A DNA stretch of 64,000 bases from Carcinoscorpius rotundicauda (taxonomy: Eukaryota; Arthropoda; Merostomata; Xiphosura; Limulidae), in NCBI GenBank assembly GCA_011833715.1, contig CM022406.1:18731640-18795639 (forward strand), in the 5' to 3' direction. The stretch's first letter is position 1. Each line of letters begins with the position of its first letter. A program made the position numbers and the translations under genes. Below are positions 24,905 through 36,889 of this stretch, piece by piece. The notes under the pieces are model-generated. The model ran no database searches, was not told the DNA's origin, and was given only the letters and a program-made list of their open reading frames with translations.

Positions 24905-25060
24905 TCTGAACTGCATCGCCCCCCAGTAGCTCAGCGTTATGTCTGCGGACTTACACGCTAAAATCCGGGTTTCGATACCCATGGTGGGCAGAGCACAGAT
25001 AGCCTATTGTGTAGCTTTGTGCTTAATTCAAAACAACAACAAAACAATCTGAACTGCATC
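24905..25060 (+). repeat. SINE family 2 with 13-bp TSD
   Basis: The direct repeat TCTGAACTGCATC occurs at 24905-24917 and 25048-25060 and flanks a full-length family-2 copy at 24918-25047. It has the Val-like head, B-box GGTTTCGATACCC, block GGTGGGCAGAGCAC and an (AAC)n tail. A well-preserved and fairly recent insertion. Confidence 0.95.
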
Positions 25061-25361
25061 AAAGCTGTTGTATTTAATATGCCTCTCACGAAATAGTGAG
25101 GAATATTTATGTTGAAAAAAGCAAACAAACTCATTAATCCGTTTTATATATTTCAACTGAAAGTTTTGGATAGTTTAATTGGCTGAAAAGAAGACATTTT
25201 TAGCGTTTGGGCTGCAAAAAGTAGTTTAAAGCGATAAGATGACTAAAATCTATCAGCGCATCACGAGCTTTACGGCTAAACACAAGAAGCATTGAAGTTG
25301 TCAAATAACACGCAAATATATTCAGGAACCGTTTAGAACTATCTAGGTAGATAATTTGCAG

Positions 25362-25469
25362 CAATTTGAGTATGATATTATGCCTGTAGCTGCTCTAGAA
25401 ATGTTCCTGTATGCTCATCCCACTGCTGACTATCGTGATACTTTGATTTTCCCTCCAAATCGCAGATGA
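25362..25469 (+). CDS. Weak candidate terminal exon or coding remnant
   Basis: After an acceptor-like ATAATTTGCAG, 35 codons read QFEYDIMPVAALEMFLYAHP and continue through an Asp/Pro-containing stretch to a TGA at 25467. The composition is more protein-like than surrounding frames, and MTKIYQRITSFTAKHKKH is readable in another frame just upstream (about 25229-25282). This could be a decayed coding sequence of a mobile element or a pseudogene. I do not recognise the family. Confidence 0.2.
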   Translation, partial: QFEYDIMPVAALEMFLYAHPTADYRDTLIFPPNRR

Positions 25470-27299
25470 AATGGTTCGTATCTCATTTGAAAGATAAACT
25501 TGAAAAGGTAATAGTGGAGGTATTAAATGTTGGCAATTGCTTAATTAATGATGCTGAAAATGTGGCTTTATTGATATATACTGAATTTACTCTCAGGGGA
25601 AAGACCTTAGTACTAGCTAGCATGTAGACTCGGGGATGCTGTTTTTCACTTTAAAATCTATCTATTAACAAAAAAAAACTTGTCCCAAAAGAGATGTCCA
25701 TAAACATGTGAGTTTTTGGATTGGACTTACTTTTAATATACAACAAACTGTGGTATAAATATAACTTTTCTTCCAAGGGACGTGTTAAAATAGTCAAAAT
25801 AGTCACCCTCAGCACATAAAATGTGAAACTATTTCTCAGTACTATACAAAAGTAGTTAATGATTATTTGTATAAAACTTATGTTTAATTACCAATTACTA
25901 ACAAAACCAGTAAGGTCTGCACAGATAAACCTAATCTTGTATTATTATAAGAGTCCACGAACATGATTTTGTCCTTGGCGATTGTAAGGAAAAGTCTCTC
26001 TCTTAACTGGGATTTGTGCGAAGGAGCAGAAAAATTCATCTAATTAGTAGTTCATTGCAGATAATTTTCAGTTGAAGTAGCTAAGCTTATTCCGTTCAAA
26101 CTGCCTCTATCCGGTCTTTGCTTTTCCTTGTTAGATGAGTTTATAAGCATATATAAAAATATATGATTCGTGTGTCTTATCTTGCAAATCGATTGTAAAA
26201 ATCGAATGACATATAAATATATCTCACCGTCTTTTGCCGAAACTACACTTAATTTTTGGCTTTCTGGTAGTGTTTCATTGTCAGCAAGGAAATATTATTT
26301 ATTTGCTTTCTAAATGTTTCTCATGATAAAATATTAGTAGAACCTCAGAAACTGAGCATACATATTGAAAGCCCAACTTAAACTCACACAATGTGCAGTG
26401 AATGTTGAAGGAAGAAATTTTTTACATAATTTATAGTGTATAACATATGCATAATGTCTCAGGTTGATATAGCAAGGTTTTGCACACATTCATGTACATT
26501 CTTGGCATTTTGATACATATATCAAACTATGCGACGTGCAAGTTTCACTTTTACACGTTTTGCTTGCAACATTGCATCTTCTAGAAGAATAAAATGTGTT
26601 TAATGGCTTTTTACAGAAACAATAGAAAGTGTTCGTACACCTACGTCCCGAGTAAATTTTTGATGATAACTTAAAAAGTATCATAATTAGGCTAATAGAC
26701 GTAAGCTGTATTATACATATTATGCAAACACACATCTACTCAAAGTTTTATGCAAATTAAACGACAAATAAGCTGTTTATTTCCTGTAATGGAGGGAAAC
26801 ATAAATTGACTTATACATATTATAGTAACTGGCAGAAACGACGCCTTAGGAGTGGCTGTTTGTATTAATAATTACTGATCGTACTATTAAACTGTAATAT
26901 TTTTATTTATTAAAAGTGGTAGCGTTTATTGAAAAAACAATATATTTTTAAGAATTCAAGTTTTTCAGTACTACATTTAAAATTGCATCAGTAATGATAT
27001 AATTAAACCCTCACGTACAGCCCTAGTGAAAGCTGTGTTCTTGTAAGGAGGGTGCTTTCATTTGAATTTGCGTTATATTGTAAAAATATTGTAGTTACGT
27101 ATACCACCGTTATTTTTACAACTGTCTCAATTTTGAATACTGAAGAGCGAATTTTTTTAAGAATTTTGTTTGAGGGTTGGTTATTCAACAGATGAAAAAA
27201 CAGTTTTGTTTACATACATGGATACTGACATACACGTTACGTCCATTATACTGAGTTTTATGAATCTTAATTTCTTACATTATTTTCTTCTTGTTTCAG
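25470..27299. other. AT-rich non-coding stretch
   Basis: No repeat family is seen. The minus frames at 26490-26735 and 27003-27188 lack support. The first is Cys/Ser-rich, but no domain is recognised. Confidence 0.45.
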
Positions 27300-27410
27300 G
27301 TTAAGCAGAAATTTACACAATGGACTATCTGTGCTATAGCCACCACGGGTATCGCAACCCGGTTTCTGGCGTTGTAATTCCGCAAACATAACGCTGTTTT
27401 ATTAGAAGGC
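27300..27410 (-). repeat. SINE family 2, degraded
   Basis: Minus strand: ATGGACTATCTGTGCT block, CCACCACGGGTATCGCAACCC B-box region and a head ending near 27410. Confidence 0.8.
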
Positions 27411-27657
27411 ACAAACGTACAAAAGTGTTGACGTTGTAAACTATTATCGTTAACACAAAGCCTGTATCTGCAAAGATACAAATCACATCTTTCCAAATTA
27501 AAAGTTATTTGATCAAGTTATTACGTATTAAATCACTTCATGGTGACATAAAATTGTTTTCTTGTGTGCGAAAATAATTCGTCTACATTTCTGTAACACT
27601 CCTTTTGTCTATTAAAACATTTTGAGACCACAATAAAGAAGAAACGTTTTACAGAAT

Positions 27658-27809
27658 TTATATATAAAATTGTTGTTGTTGTTTTGAATTAAGCACAAAG
27701 CTACACAATGGGCTATCTGTGCTCTGCCCACCACGGGTATCGAAACCCGGATTTTAGCGTGTAAGTCCGCAGACATACCGCTGGGCCACTGGGAAGCTTA
27801 TATATAAAA
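27658..27809 (-). repeat. SINE family 2 with 12-bp TSD
   Basis: TTATATATAAAA at 27658-27669 and 27798-27809 flanks a full-length minus-strand copy: (TTG)n tail, GGGCTATCTGTGCTCTGCCC block, intact B-box and head. Confidence 0.93.
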
Positions 27810-28128
27810 AAGACGTTTGGTTAAGTAACGGTGCTAATCTCTGCAACCATGTTCATGTCATTTTTTAAAAATCAACTATAATTAGGCAAAAACAGATTAT
27901 TCAAGTAACGTATGCCAGAAAGTTAAGTCATTTTTGCAAAATTGAAAATTTTAGGCATAACTTCACATTATGTTAGATAATTATTTATTTACGATTTGAA
28001 AATAATGTGGCTCTGAACACTGGTGAACACTTGTGTTACAACACCGAAATGTAGAAATAGAATTCATTAAGCTTAGCCTTAAACAAAATGTCTTCTTTGA
28101 ACATATGGAATCATATCAGCACGAAACA

Positions 28129-28275
28129 TTCTCTTGTAAGCCCCCCAATGGCTCAGCAGCATGTCTGCAAACTTACAATGCTAAAAACCTGGTTTCTGCC
28201 CTTGGTGGGCAGAGCACAGATAGCTCTTTGTGTAGCTTTGTGCTTAATTCAAAACAACAACAACTTCTCTTGTAA
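28129..28275 (+). repeat. SINE family 2 with 11-bp TSD
   Basis: TTCTCTTGTAA at 28129-28139 and 28265-28275 flanks a copy with head CCCCCCAATGGCTCAGCAGC, the GGTGGGCAGAGCAC block and an (AAC)n tail. The chance frames at 28033-28303 run through it. Confidence 0.93.
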
Positions 28276-28757
28276 TTTTAATATAATATGCACACGCAGC
28301 TAATGTCACAGAGGAAATGCTTTTACACTTATATTGTAAGATATATTGGTGTTTGAACTAATTGACTTTGTTTCTAAACAGAATTGTGTGACTGAAATTA
28401 TGTAAACTTGACAGTTCCCTCATCTGTTCTTTTTAGGCAAACTATGAATCAATCATAGTTCAATCATCAATTTTATCAAGTCGAAAACAGGACTTAGTGT
28501 CCTAAATGTAAGTTGACTTACTGTCTTGTCCAGCTTTCAGGCAACAGCGGAGAATTCAGTTAATACAGGTTTGCAGATAGTACTTGCAAAATAACCTTTT
28601 TTGGCCAGTTTCCTGTTTACTTTCTTTTCCTGGATACCTTGGTATGAATCTATTCAAGTTATTCTTGTCACAAACTTTTGCATGAGTTTTTTTATACCTT
28701 GACCTGTTAACCTAATTAAAACAAGATAATGTTGGACAGCGAATTTTTAGCACTTAC
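28276..28757. other. No recognisable feature
   Basis: Non-coding. It lies between the SINE and the minus-strand exon candidate and would be intron if that exon is real. Confidence 0.4.
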
Positions 28758-28950
28758 CAGTAGATTTTCGTGACAGAAGGTTATCTGTAGACTGGTGACG
28801 TTTTAGAATTCTCGACACAATACAGGTAACTCTACTGTGCCTCGTCGTATGCCAGAAGTTATGGGGCGTCAAATATTTCGTCTGTCCAGAAATAGTATGA
28901 ACTAATTGACGTCCCACGACTTCTTGCATATGACGAAGTAGTAATCGACT
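28758..28950 (-). CDS. Candidate exon, unidentified protein
   Basis: On the minus strand an acceptor (pyrimidine-rich, GTATACTTAG, AG at 28952-28951) opens a 193-nt segment with no stop, ended by a consensus donor GTAAGTGC at 28757. It starts in phase 0 and ends in phase 1, and the codon just before the acceptor boundary is an in-frame TAG. The 64 codons read SRLLLRHMQEVVGRQLVHTI, continue basic and Ser/Thr-rich, and end LLSRKSTG. No domain is recognised. The strong donor and balanced composition argue for a real exon, but there is no supporting partner exon. Confidence 0.3.
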
Positions 28951-29851
28951 CTAAGTATACAGAAACTGTCTGAACGAAACGTTAATGTTTCAAAAACTGC
29001 TGTACCAAAAGAACAGTTACACTATACAGATGTATATGCGTGTTTTGATGAAGAAGTGCACAAAAACAACTTATACAGATCAGAATAACAATTTGCACCT
29101 GCTTGCCTAATCATATGCTACCTATTCTGTTACTACTCAGACATTCCATATATTCAATAACTACTCCACAAATGTAAACAATAACATCAATATAGAACAG
29201 CATACAAACATTTTGACCAAGACTATGTGTGTATATATATATTATATATACAGACACACACAAACACGGAACACAATATCTTTAGTCGCTGGAACGCGTT
29301 ACTACTCGTGCTATATTTCTTCCAGATATCCAGATCTTGGCTTATTATTATATTTTCCACTGTCTTCTTGTAACGGACCGATAGAGATTCTTATTTCAAG
29401 GTTTAAAAAGCGCGGAAAGAAGACTTTCTTTTCAATAGACGTTCCTTCAACGTACATTAACAACAGGCCAACATTTTCTTAGACGTGAAACATTTTTGTG
29501 ATTCAATGTTGAATAAGATTCTTCGGAGACATAGTTATGGTTCGAATAGTTGTTAATATTATACTTCTTGGATATTTTTCTATCTCTAATTTCAGATTTA
29601 ATATTAGTCTTTTTTGTCTTGCGAAATGAGGTTCAGTCAGTTTAAACTCTGATATTTTAAACAGATTTGAATGATTTACGAAATTAGTATTTTTATGGAA
29701 AGTCGGTCATTACAGCATTTGTTTTAGGGAAGATAACATGGTAATATAAATATAAGTAGGTGTACTGAAGCGTAAGAAAATACAGTAATTCGGAAGTGTG
29801 AAGGTGCTTGTTTCATAAAGCTCACTGTACGTAATTATATATATATTTTTG
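28951..29851. other. No recognisable gene; short TA/AC microsatellite
   Basis: An alternating (TA)n/(AC)n tract lies at about 29227-29268. The frame at 29213-29482 starts in that tract and is not supported. Confidence 0.45.
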
Positions 29852-29979
29852 CTTGTTTTGAGTTTCACGCAAAGCTACACGAAGGCTGCCATAGAACACC
29901 ATGTTTAGTGTGGCGGAGAATTGAATAAGCGACTCTCGGATTACGAATCAAATGCCTTAACCACCTGGCCATGCCGGGC
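29852..29979 (-). repeat. SINE family 1, internally deleted
   Basis: Minus strand: tail (TTTCACGCAAAGCTACACG) joined directly to the head region (ACCATGTTTAGTGTGG). The whole central body is missing. Confidence 0.85.
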
Positions 29980-31749
29980 GTAATTACATGTAATACGTAG
30001 TGTGTACTATTAATTAAAAATATGGCGTATCATGTGCATTTTGTTTCGAGAGAAAACAGCAGTAATTAAATACCACTGAGTAGCCTTTGTTAACACTAGT
30101 AAATGAACAAAAAATTAATTGTTGAAAAAGAAAATTTGAAATTATTGACATTTGCGTGAGGTAAAAGTATATATGCTCTCTCAAAACCTATTTGTTCTTC
30201 TGCTTGTAAGGCGGTTACAGTGTGTTTTTTTTAGGTGCTTACCTGAACAAGTGTTTTTACGAAATAGTACTGCTGTAATGGTAGAAATTACTGTTTTAAG
30301 AACAGTCCACATAACTTAGATAAATATGTTTTTGAAGGTTTATCGTGTTTTATGGTATAAAGTCTTAATAAATGATTAAGTATTGTTGTGTCCCCCGAGG
30401 GGAAACAAACCCCTGACTTTAGCGTTGTAAGCCCATAGACTGTAGAAGTAAATTATAAATGTATAAGATTAAAAAAGTGAGCTGTAGTTTAAAAATTGAC
30501 TTTCATTAGCTTCTTTTATTTGTTAGAAGACAACATGTTTATGGCATAGAACACTTTCCTATGTAATATGGTATATAACTACTATCTACTATGCCTGGAG
30601 TTATTTTAAGCATCTGTTTAAGGATTGTCTCAGTTATTTTGAAATAAATATACATCACAAGAGAGCGTTTCAATATGAGGGACGAACGTATGTTACTTGC
30701 ATCTTTTTATCTTTATCAATGAATTCCTCATTATTGAGGAATAAGTTTCGGCTGTTCTTAAAAATGTATTAAAAATTTGACACACATCCAGTTTTGATGG
30801 TACAAAAATGTCTTTTTTTCATGAATGTATATTTCCGTTGATGGTATAAAAAGAACTTTTTCATGAAATAAATTGTAGTTGATATCTCATTTTCACATTA
30901 AATACTAGTTCTATTCATGATGGTATGAATTTATCTATCACAAATATTATAACAGATGTTAATTAATAATGGATGTAAAACAGTATAAAATATAAAGTAG
31001 AGAAATGTAATTTTATTTTAATTGAGAAAGAGTGTATAGTCGATAACGTACGTGGTTGGATAAAAATGATATTTTGCAGGCATTTTAATGAATGGATTTG
31101 AGTTATATTAATCATAACTTTTATCTCTTGCTTGTTGAAATTTAATAAAACGAGTTGGTGGTGTTTAAACGGTTACTTTAATATTTTAATCTACCTAACG
31201 TAGATCAGAACTAAAATAAACCTAATAATTAATAAATATAATTTAGTTTAGTGTTTTAACTACATGTTTTAAAAGTCCTAAAATAACCATATAATGATAA
31301 AAATGCAACGAATCATCAGTTTCGTACCCTGGGCCTTAATTCAAATATATAACAAGGTTAGTTCTAAATAAATATAATAAACTAAACCAAAGAATTATTA
31401 TTAAATGCGGTAGTACTTAATAGAATATACCGTGATGAAACAAAATGGCTGCCGTAAAATGCATCCGTCTAAAATGACCTTTAAATTGCCAATATATTAA
31501 CAATAAGTATAACACAGTTTTAGATGAGCAAAACTAAAGTTTATTGTATTAATAAAACTATCTAAATCGCTATATACCTTTTTCCGGAAAGTATCAGAAT
31601 TTCACTATTTTAACGAAGTTTCATCTACGTTAGTAAGTAAGTGACTTTTCCAGACAAGCGTACAGAAAAAAAAAAGAGACGAACCTTATCGCTGCAATTC
31701 TTTCATAGAACTCTTCCGTCTGGGGTTCCAATGATTCATTTCGTGAATC
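29980..31749. other. AT-rich non-coding stretch
   Basis: Nothing is recognised except the short family-2 head remnant at 30391-30442. Confidence 0.5.
30391..30442 (-). repeat. SINE family 2, head fragment
   Basis: Minus strand: CCCCGAGGGGAAACAAACCCCTG (B-box side), then TTTAGCGTTGTAAGCCCATAGAC. Confidence 0.6.
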
Positions 31750-31832
31750 GAAAATGAACGAGAATCGAACCCCTGATTTTCGCGGCGTAAATTTGTAGAC
31801 TTACCGCTGTAATACCGGGATCCGGTGGGTTA
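31750..31832 (-). repeat. SINE family 2, head fragment
   Basis: Minus strand: B-box GAATCGAACCCCTGATTTTCGC followed by the head ending TACCGCTGTAATACCGGG. Confidence 0.7.
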
Positions 31833-32420
31833 TTAGAGGCCCCAATAAATAATAAAATCAAATCACACCCACAAATATAAAGCCATTAAACAGAAAAGAA
31901 ATAGGTATAATAAAAATAAACAGATATCGATGTACACGTTATCTAGTTAGCTATAGTAATACGGGAAGTTTTAATGCTACAAGATGTATTCAAACAAGAA
32001 AATTAAAACAGCAAAACCTGTAATACTTTGGCTCAAATTAACATAGTTACAATGATTAACCAATTGTTTAAAATTCTTAAGTAACTCAGTTTTTGTAGGT
32101 TTGACTTTTTGTTACAATATTTTTTCGTAGCATTAAAACTTTCAATGTTACTATAGCTAGTTAGGTCACGTATACATTGATTTATATCATACTTGTCTTT
32201 ATAAAAACTAATTTTTATTACACTTGTTATGATAAACGTACATACTTGCACGTAATTGTTTACTTAATGGACACTGTAGCCGCTCTTGTAATACGATAAC
32301 TCTGAAAAATATAAAAATACATTTTTCCTTGTTTCAGAGCTAAGGCAGTTTGAAACGGATGTGCAGAAACTTTACGAGTACAGTTTCACTACATCATATA
32401 AACTAGCTTTTAGTATACGA
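31833..32420. other. No recognisable feature
   Basis: Non-coding AT-rich sequence. The minus frame at 32033-32251 has no support. Confidence 0.45.
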
Positions 32421-32541
32421 TAGCACACCGCTGATAAAGCGGTAAGTTCACAGGTTTAACAACCTCCAATTAGAGATTCGATTTCCCTGGGTAGACACAG
32501 CAGCTAACCTGATTTGGCTTTGCTATGAGAAAGCACACAGT
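32421..32541 (+). repeat. SINE family 2-related, degraded
   Basis: Head-like ACCGCTGATAAAGCGGTAAG, B-box AGATTCGATTTCC, then GGTAGACACAGC and a GGCTTTGCTATGAGAAAGCAC tail. This tail variant recurs at 49100-49198 and 62858-62975 and may be a subfamily. Confidence 0.65.
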
Positions 32542-34150
32542 ATATTTACTTTATGTTATTATATATTTTAATATTAACTAAAGATTAATATTTTGCAAAG
32601 TATTCGATGTTAATGATGAGTTAGTATTTTAGTTAACTGCTGTATGTGGTTACATCGTAACTCTGATGCTATATAATTGAATATAATATTTCTCTAATAA
32701 ATGGTTGCATTTTTCCTTTCATTTTTTTCAAATATGGGATTAAATTATGAAAAAAAAACGATCGATATAAAAAACAAGTTAAAAAACGAGCACTGTTTGT
32801 GTTTGTTAAAACTTGTCTTGATTTATTTCTCTGAACATCGAAACGTGTTAAATAAATGTAAGAATATTCATCCCGTTGTTCAACATTATAGTCCAACAGA
32901 AAGGGAAAGAATCACCGACACTCATTCCCTCTCAACATTATGACAAAAACCCTAAATATATAATCGATAGCTCATTTTTTGTCCCACAAGTTTATGAAAA
33001 AACAAGCGAGTGAGAAGATAAATTGAGTTGCAATCGATTCTCTGACATAAGTAACTATCGTCCATTACCACCCGAAGACAAAGAACAGAGAAGAATGATG
33101 GCAGCCTAGCTCTAAAACATTTCCAAGACCCTTCTTGTTTTTCTTTCAAACATTCGAGCGTAAGTGGAGAATTATAAACAGTAGATTAAGTAATCAATCA
33201 ATTGTTTATTACAAGCAGAAGATAATTATTATACATTAAAAAGATTGACAATTTATTACGGAAGTTTAAAGAAAGAATTTCCAAACCGGGTTTTTAATAC
33301 TAAAACAAATACACAAGGAACGCTATACCTCACTTAAGATTGATAGCATAGTCTTAACTTAACTATAAAGAAATTTTTAAAGATAGAATTGCAAAGTATA
33401 TATATATATACACTTTTTTATTCAATCATTAAATATGTTATTTTTTAATTTGAATTATAAATTCATAATTATCCTTACACAAACTTAAAGCTCATGTAAT
33501 ATCAAAACTAGCGCAAGGAAAACTAACCTTGTTGGGATTTTGTTCCTTATTTGGAAGGAATAAAATACTTATTTCACATCTCAGTATTTGAGCAACGTAC
33601 CCTGTGAACTGCTAATTCTTGCCACTCAAAACTGAAAAACAATGATTAACCAATTTCAGAATGAGTAAAAACGCTAATTTGAGAATCTAAGCTAAAATGT
33701 ACTTCGAACTAGTTAAATAATAAATAATAAGTTAATGCGGAACAACTTTGCTATAAATAATTGGTAAAAATATTTACAAAGTTGCTATGTATACTGCATA
33801 GTATATAAATATATGAAAAAGGTCCGGAAGCAGCAGTAACACCAGATAACACTGATGTTCTCTCCAGCATTATCAACACTCTTCCTCATCGCGAAGGCCA
33901 TTAAGACGGCTGTGTTTCCATCATATTTGTTTATTTAACACATGTTGATGATATACTATTTGGCTTCCCATAAGGAAAAGAAATTATGTTTCTTTTTTAA
34001 CACATTAACAGACAACATAAAAACAAAATTCACAATAGAAAAAATAGAAGAATCGTTGTAAAAACGTCCAAAAAACATAAAAAAGTTTCAAAATTCACTG
34101 AAAAAAAGCCACACATTGGATTACGTAAACTGGTTTCCCGATTGCGATAA
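32542..34150. other. AT-rich non-coding stretch
   Basis: (TA)n at about 33398-33410. The short frame around 33047-33107 ('SNYRPLPPEDKEQ') recalls a LINE RT motif only superficially. Nothing firm. Confidence 0.45.
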
Positions 34151-34410
34151 GCCAAGGCATGGACAGGTGGTTAAGGCACTTGACTCATAATCTGAGGATT
34201 GTGGGTTCAATCCCCATCACACTAAACATGCTCGCCCTTTCAGCCGTGAGAGCGTTATAATGTGACGGTCAATCCCACTATTCGTTGGTAAAAGAGTAGC
34301 CCAAGAGTTGACGGTGGGTGGTGATGACTAGCTGCCTTCCCTCTAGTCTTACACTACTAAATTAGAAACGGCTAGCACAGATAACCCTCGAGTATCTCTG
34401 CGCGAAATTT
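34151..34410 (+). repeat. SINE family 1, full length (left arm of an inverted pair)
   Basis: Head, B-box GTGGGTTCAATCCCC, complete body and tail. It is joined tail to tail with the minus-strand copy that starts at 34411. Confidence 0.93.
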
Positions 34411-34596
34411 TTGTTTGTTTTTTAATTTCACACAAAACTCTTAGGCTACTCTTTTACCAACGAATAATGGGATTGACCGTCACATTATAACACCTCCACG
34501 GCTAAAAGAGCGAGCATATTTGGTGCGATGGGGAAGCGAACCCATGACCCTCAGATTACGAGTCACACGTTTTAATCCACCTGGCCATGCCGGACC
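34411..34596 (-). repeat. SINE family 1, internally deleted (right arm of an inverted pair)
   Basis: The tail (TTGTTTGTTTTTTAATTTCAC) is followed, after loss of the distal body, by GGCTACTCTTTTACCAACG and the head. Its B-box is altered (GGGAAGCGAACCC). Confidence 0.9.
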
Positions 34597-35883
34597 ACAA
34601 TATTCCATGAAAGAGAAAAAGTGGAAATATATTTATGTATATTTTTGCTTTAAAGTACTTGTTCTATGAGGTTATGATCTTTGTATGTGTTTTATAACAG
34701 TTTTTTGTCAAATATCCGATTCAAGCTAAATCGATGTGAAGAACAATGAGAAAATGATAACACTATTCAAACTAATAAAAAATATTCATATAGTCTTAAC
34801 ATATTCTGATAACTCTACATTTGGTCTTTATAAAAGTGAATTGTTTCTTTAATTTTCTTCACTTTTTGTATGCTTTGTTTCACAGTGTAAATCGCAAAAA
34901 AAACATTTATTAATTATGTACATATTTTCACTAGTATCTCAGTGACAGAAGGAAAATCAGTAAATACTAAATTTCTTGCATTAGCTAAAATATTATGCTT
35001 TTTATTACGAATATATTCAAATTTAAATATTTTTCACTGTTGAAACCAAACAATGTCTGATATACACAACAAATATGTATTGTATTGTAATGTTAATTAT
35101 AAGATAAAATTCACAGTTCTTTAATCTATTCACAAAGTACCACGCATCTATAAACTTCAGCTTCAAACTAAACCCATGTTATACGAAATATTATGTAGTA
35201 ATATAGGATCAAAAGTCTAGGTTTCATGTCGATTGCCAATAAAAAATAGCAACAAAAAAAACGGGGCACTTGAGGACCATTTTAAAAGGTGTGTGATTTT
35301 AATATTGGATCTTAGTAGCTCAACGATTGGCTGTTGGTAATGTTTACTAACTGCTTTTTCTGTGGCCTAACGATTAACAGCTAGAGCAGATTGAAATAAA
35401 ATAGCTCCCTGCGTGACTTTACACGAATGTCCAAAACATATAAACTTTTATTAAGTATGCAGAAAATTGTTAAACACGTTATGTTCTCGAAATGTTATGC
35501 GTAGTTATCATATAACTTGATCGTATTAGTTATACGAAAAGAGACATTAGCACAAATCCTAGTAACGTTTTGGTTAATACATGACTTTCTTATTTACCCG
35601 GTAAAATGAATGCGTATTTTTTCTTTTTTACTGTTCCAATACTTACTATAAACTGATTAATTAGTCCATGACACAACACTCGATATTGTTGCTCGTCATA
35701 CGTCATAAAATAATCTTTATATTATGACTTGTATTCTGCATTTAAATAATTAATTTCTTTAATTACTCTTGTAAAACGATATAATAAAACTATATAGTCG
35801 ATTAAAGATCTGTTAGGCCAACTTTTATTTGCGTTATTATAAACTGAGTTAATTTTATTCACATGACCGCTACCCAACAAACG
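34597..35883. other. AT-rich non-coding stretch
   Basis: A faint tRNA-like remnant may lie at about 35350-35440. No gene is seen. Confidence 0.45.
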
Positions 35884-36157
35884 TTCGTTTCTTTTGAAAT
35901 TTCGCACAAAGCTACTCGAGGGCTATCTGTGCTAGCCGTCCCTAATTTAGCAGTGTAAGACTAGAGGGAAGGCAGCTAGTCATCACCACCCACCGCCAAC
36001 TCTTGGGCTGCTCTTTTACCAACGAATAGTGGGATTGACCGTAACATTATACGCCCCCACAGCGGGGAGGGCGAGCATGTTTTAGCGTGACGCGTGCATG
36101 AACCCGCGACCCTCGGATTACGAGTCGCACGCCTTACGCGCTTGGCCATGCCGGGCC
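35884..36157 (-). repeat. SINE family 1, full length
   Basis: Minus strand: tail, intact body and head ending GGCCATGCCGGGCC. The A-box variant has GCGCGTAAGGCG. Body similarity to other recent copies is high. Confidence 0.93.
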
Positions 36158-36626
36158 GTCCCAACAAACGTAAAGTCGCATTTTTATGATCGTTTAATAT
36201 ATATGTTACTTCTTTCTTTTGCTTTAATTAACTCAAACACTTGCTATAAGTATTATATAAACGTCTATACGAATTAGTAATTCTTAATATATCGGAGAAT
36301 ATATTTTCTTAATCCAAGCAGTATATTTGTATTTTTCTTCAGCATACTTGTATTAATTTTTCAGTTTTTTTCACAGCTTTGCTTCCTACTCATGTTTTAG
36401 TTATGAATTTAGTGTAAACACCAAAAACATTTTATAGATATAATTAACGTTTCAGTAGGGTCAAAAATTTAGTTACCACCATTAATAAAACAAATCAGCT
36501 GTTCTATAGAATATGCAAGGCTTGTTATAAATAGGTTTTATTTTGTAATATTTATACTCACAATTAAAAACAATTTTTACGTCAGTTTTCCAATTCATAA
36601 CAAACCGTTTCTACTCATCAGACGGA
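36158..36626. other. No recognisable feature
   Basis: AT-rich non-coding sequence. Confidence 0.45.
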
Positions 36627-36889
36627 GGCTCAGCATGGTCAGGAGGTTGGGAGCGTTCGAGTCGTAGTCTGAGAATCGAGGGTTCGAATCCACATCATAC
36701 CAAACATGATCATTCTTTTAGCTAGGGGCGTTATAACGTTACGGTCATTCTCGGTATCCGTTGGTCAAAGAATAACCCCAGACTTGGTGGTGGATGGTAG
36801 TGACTAGCTGCCTTCCCATTAGTTTAACGTTGCTAAATTAAGGACAGCTGGTGCACATAGTCCTTGTGTATCTTTGCGCGAAAATTCTG
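36627..36889 (+). repeat. SINE family 1, full length, diverged
   Basis: Head GGCTCAGCATGGTCAGGAGG, B-box GGGTTCGAATCC, body with many substitutions and a tail ending GCGCGAAAATTC. Confidence 0.88.

Noticed and set aside
33047..33107. LINE RT motif (SNYRPLP) at about 33050
   Set aside because: Only five residues match and no other RT landmark lies in any nearby frame.
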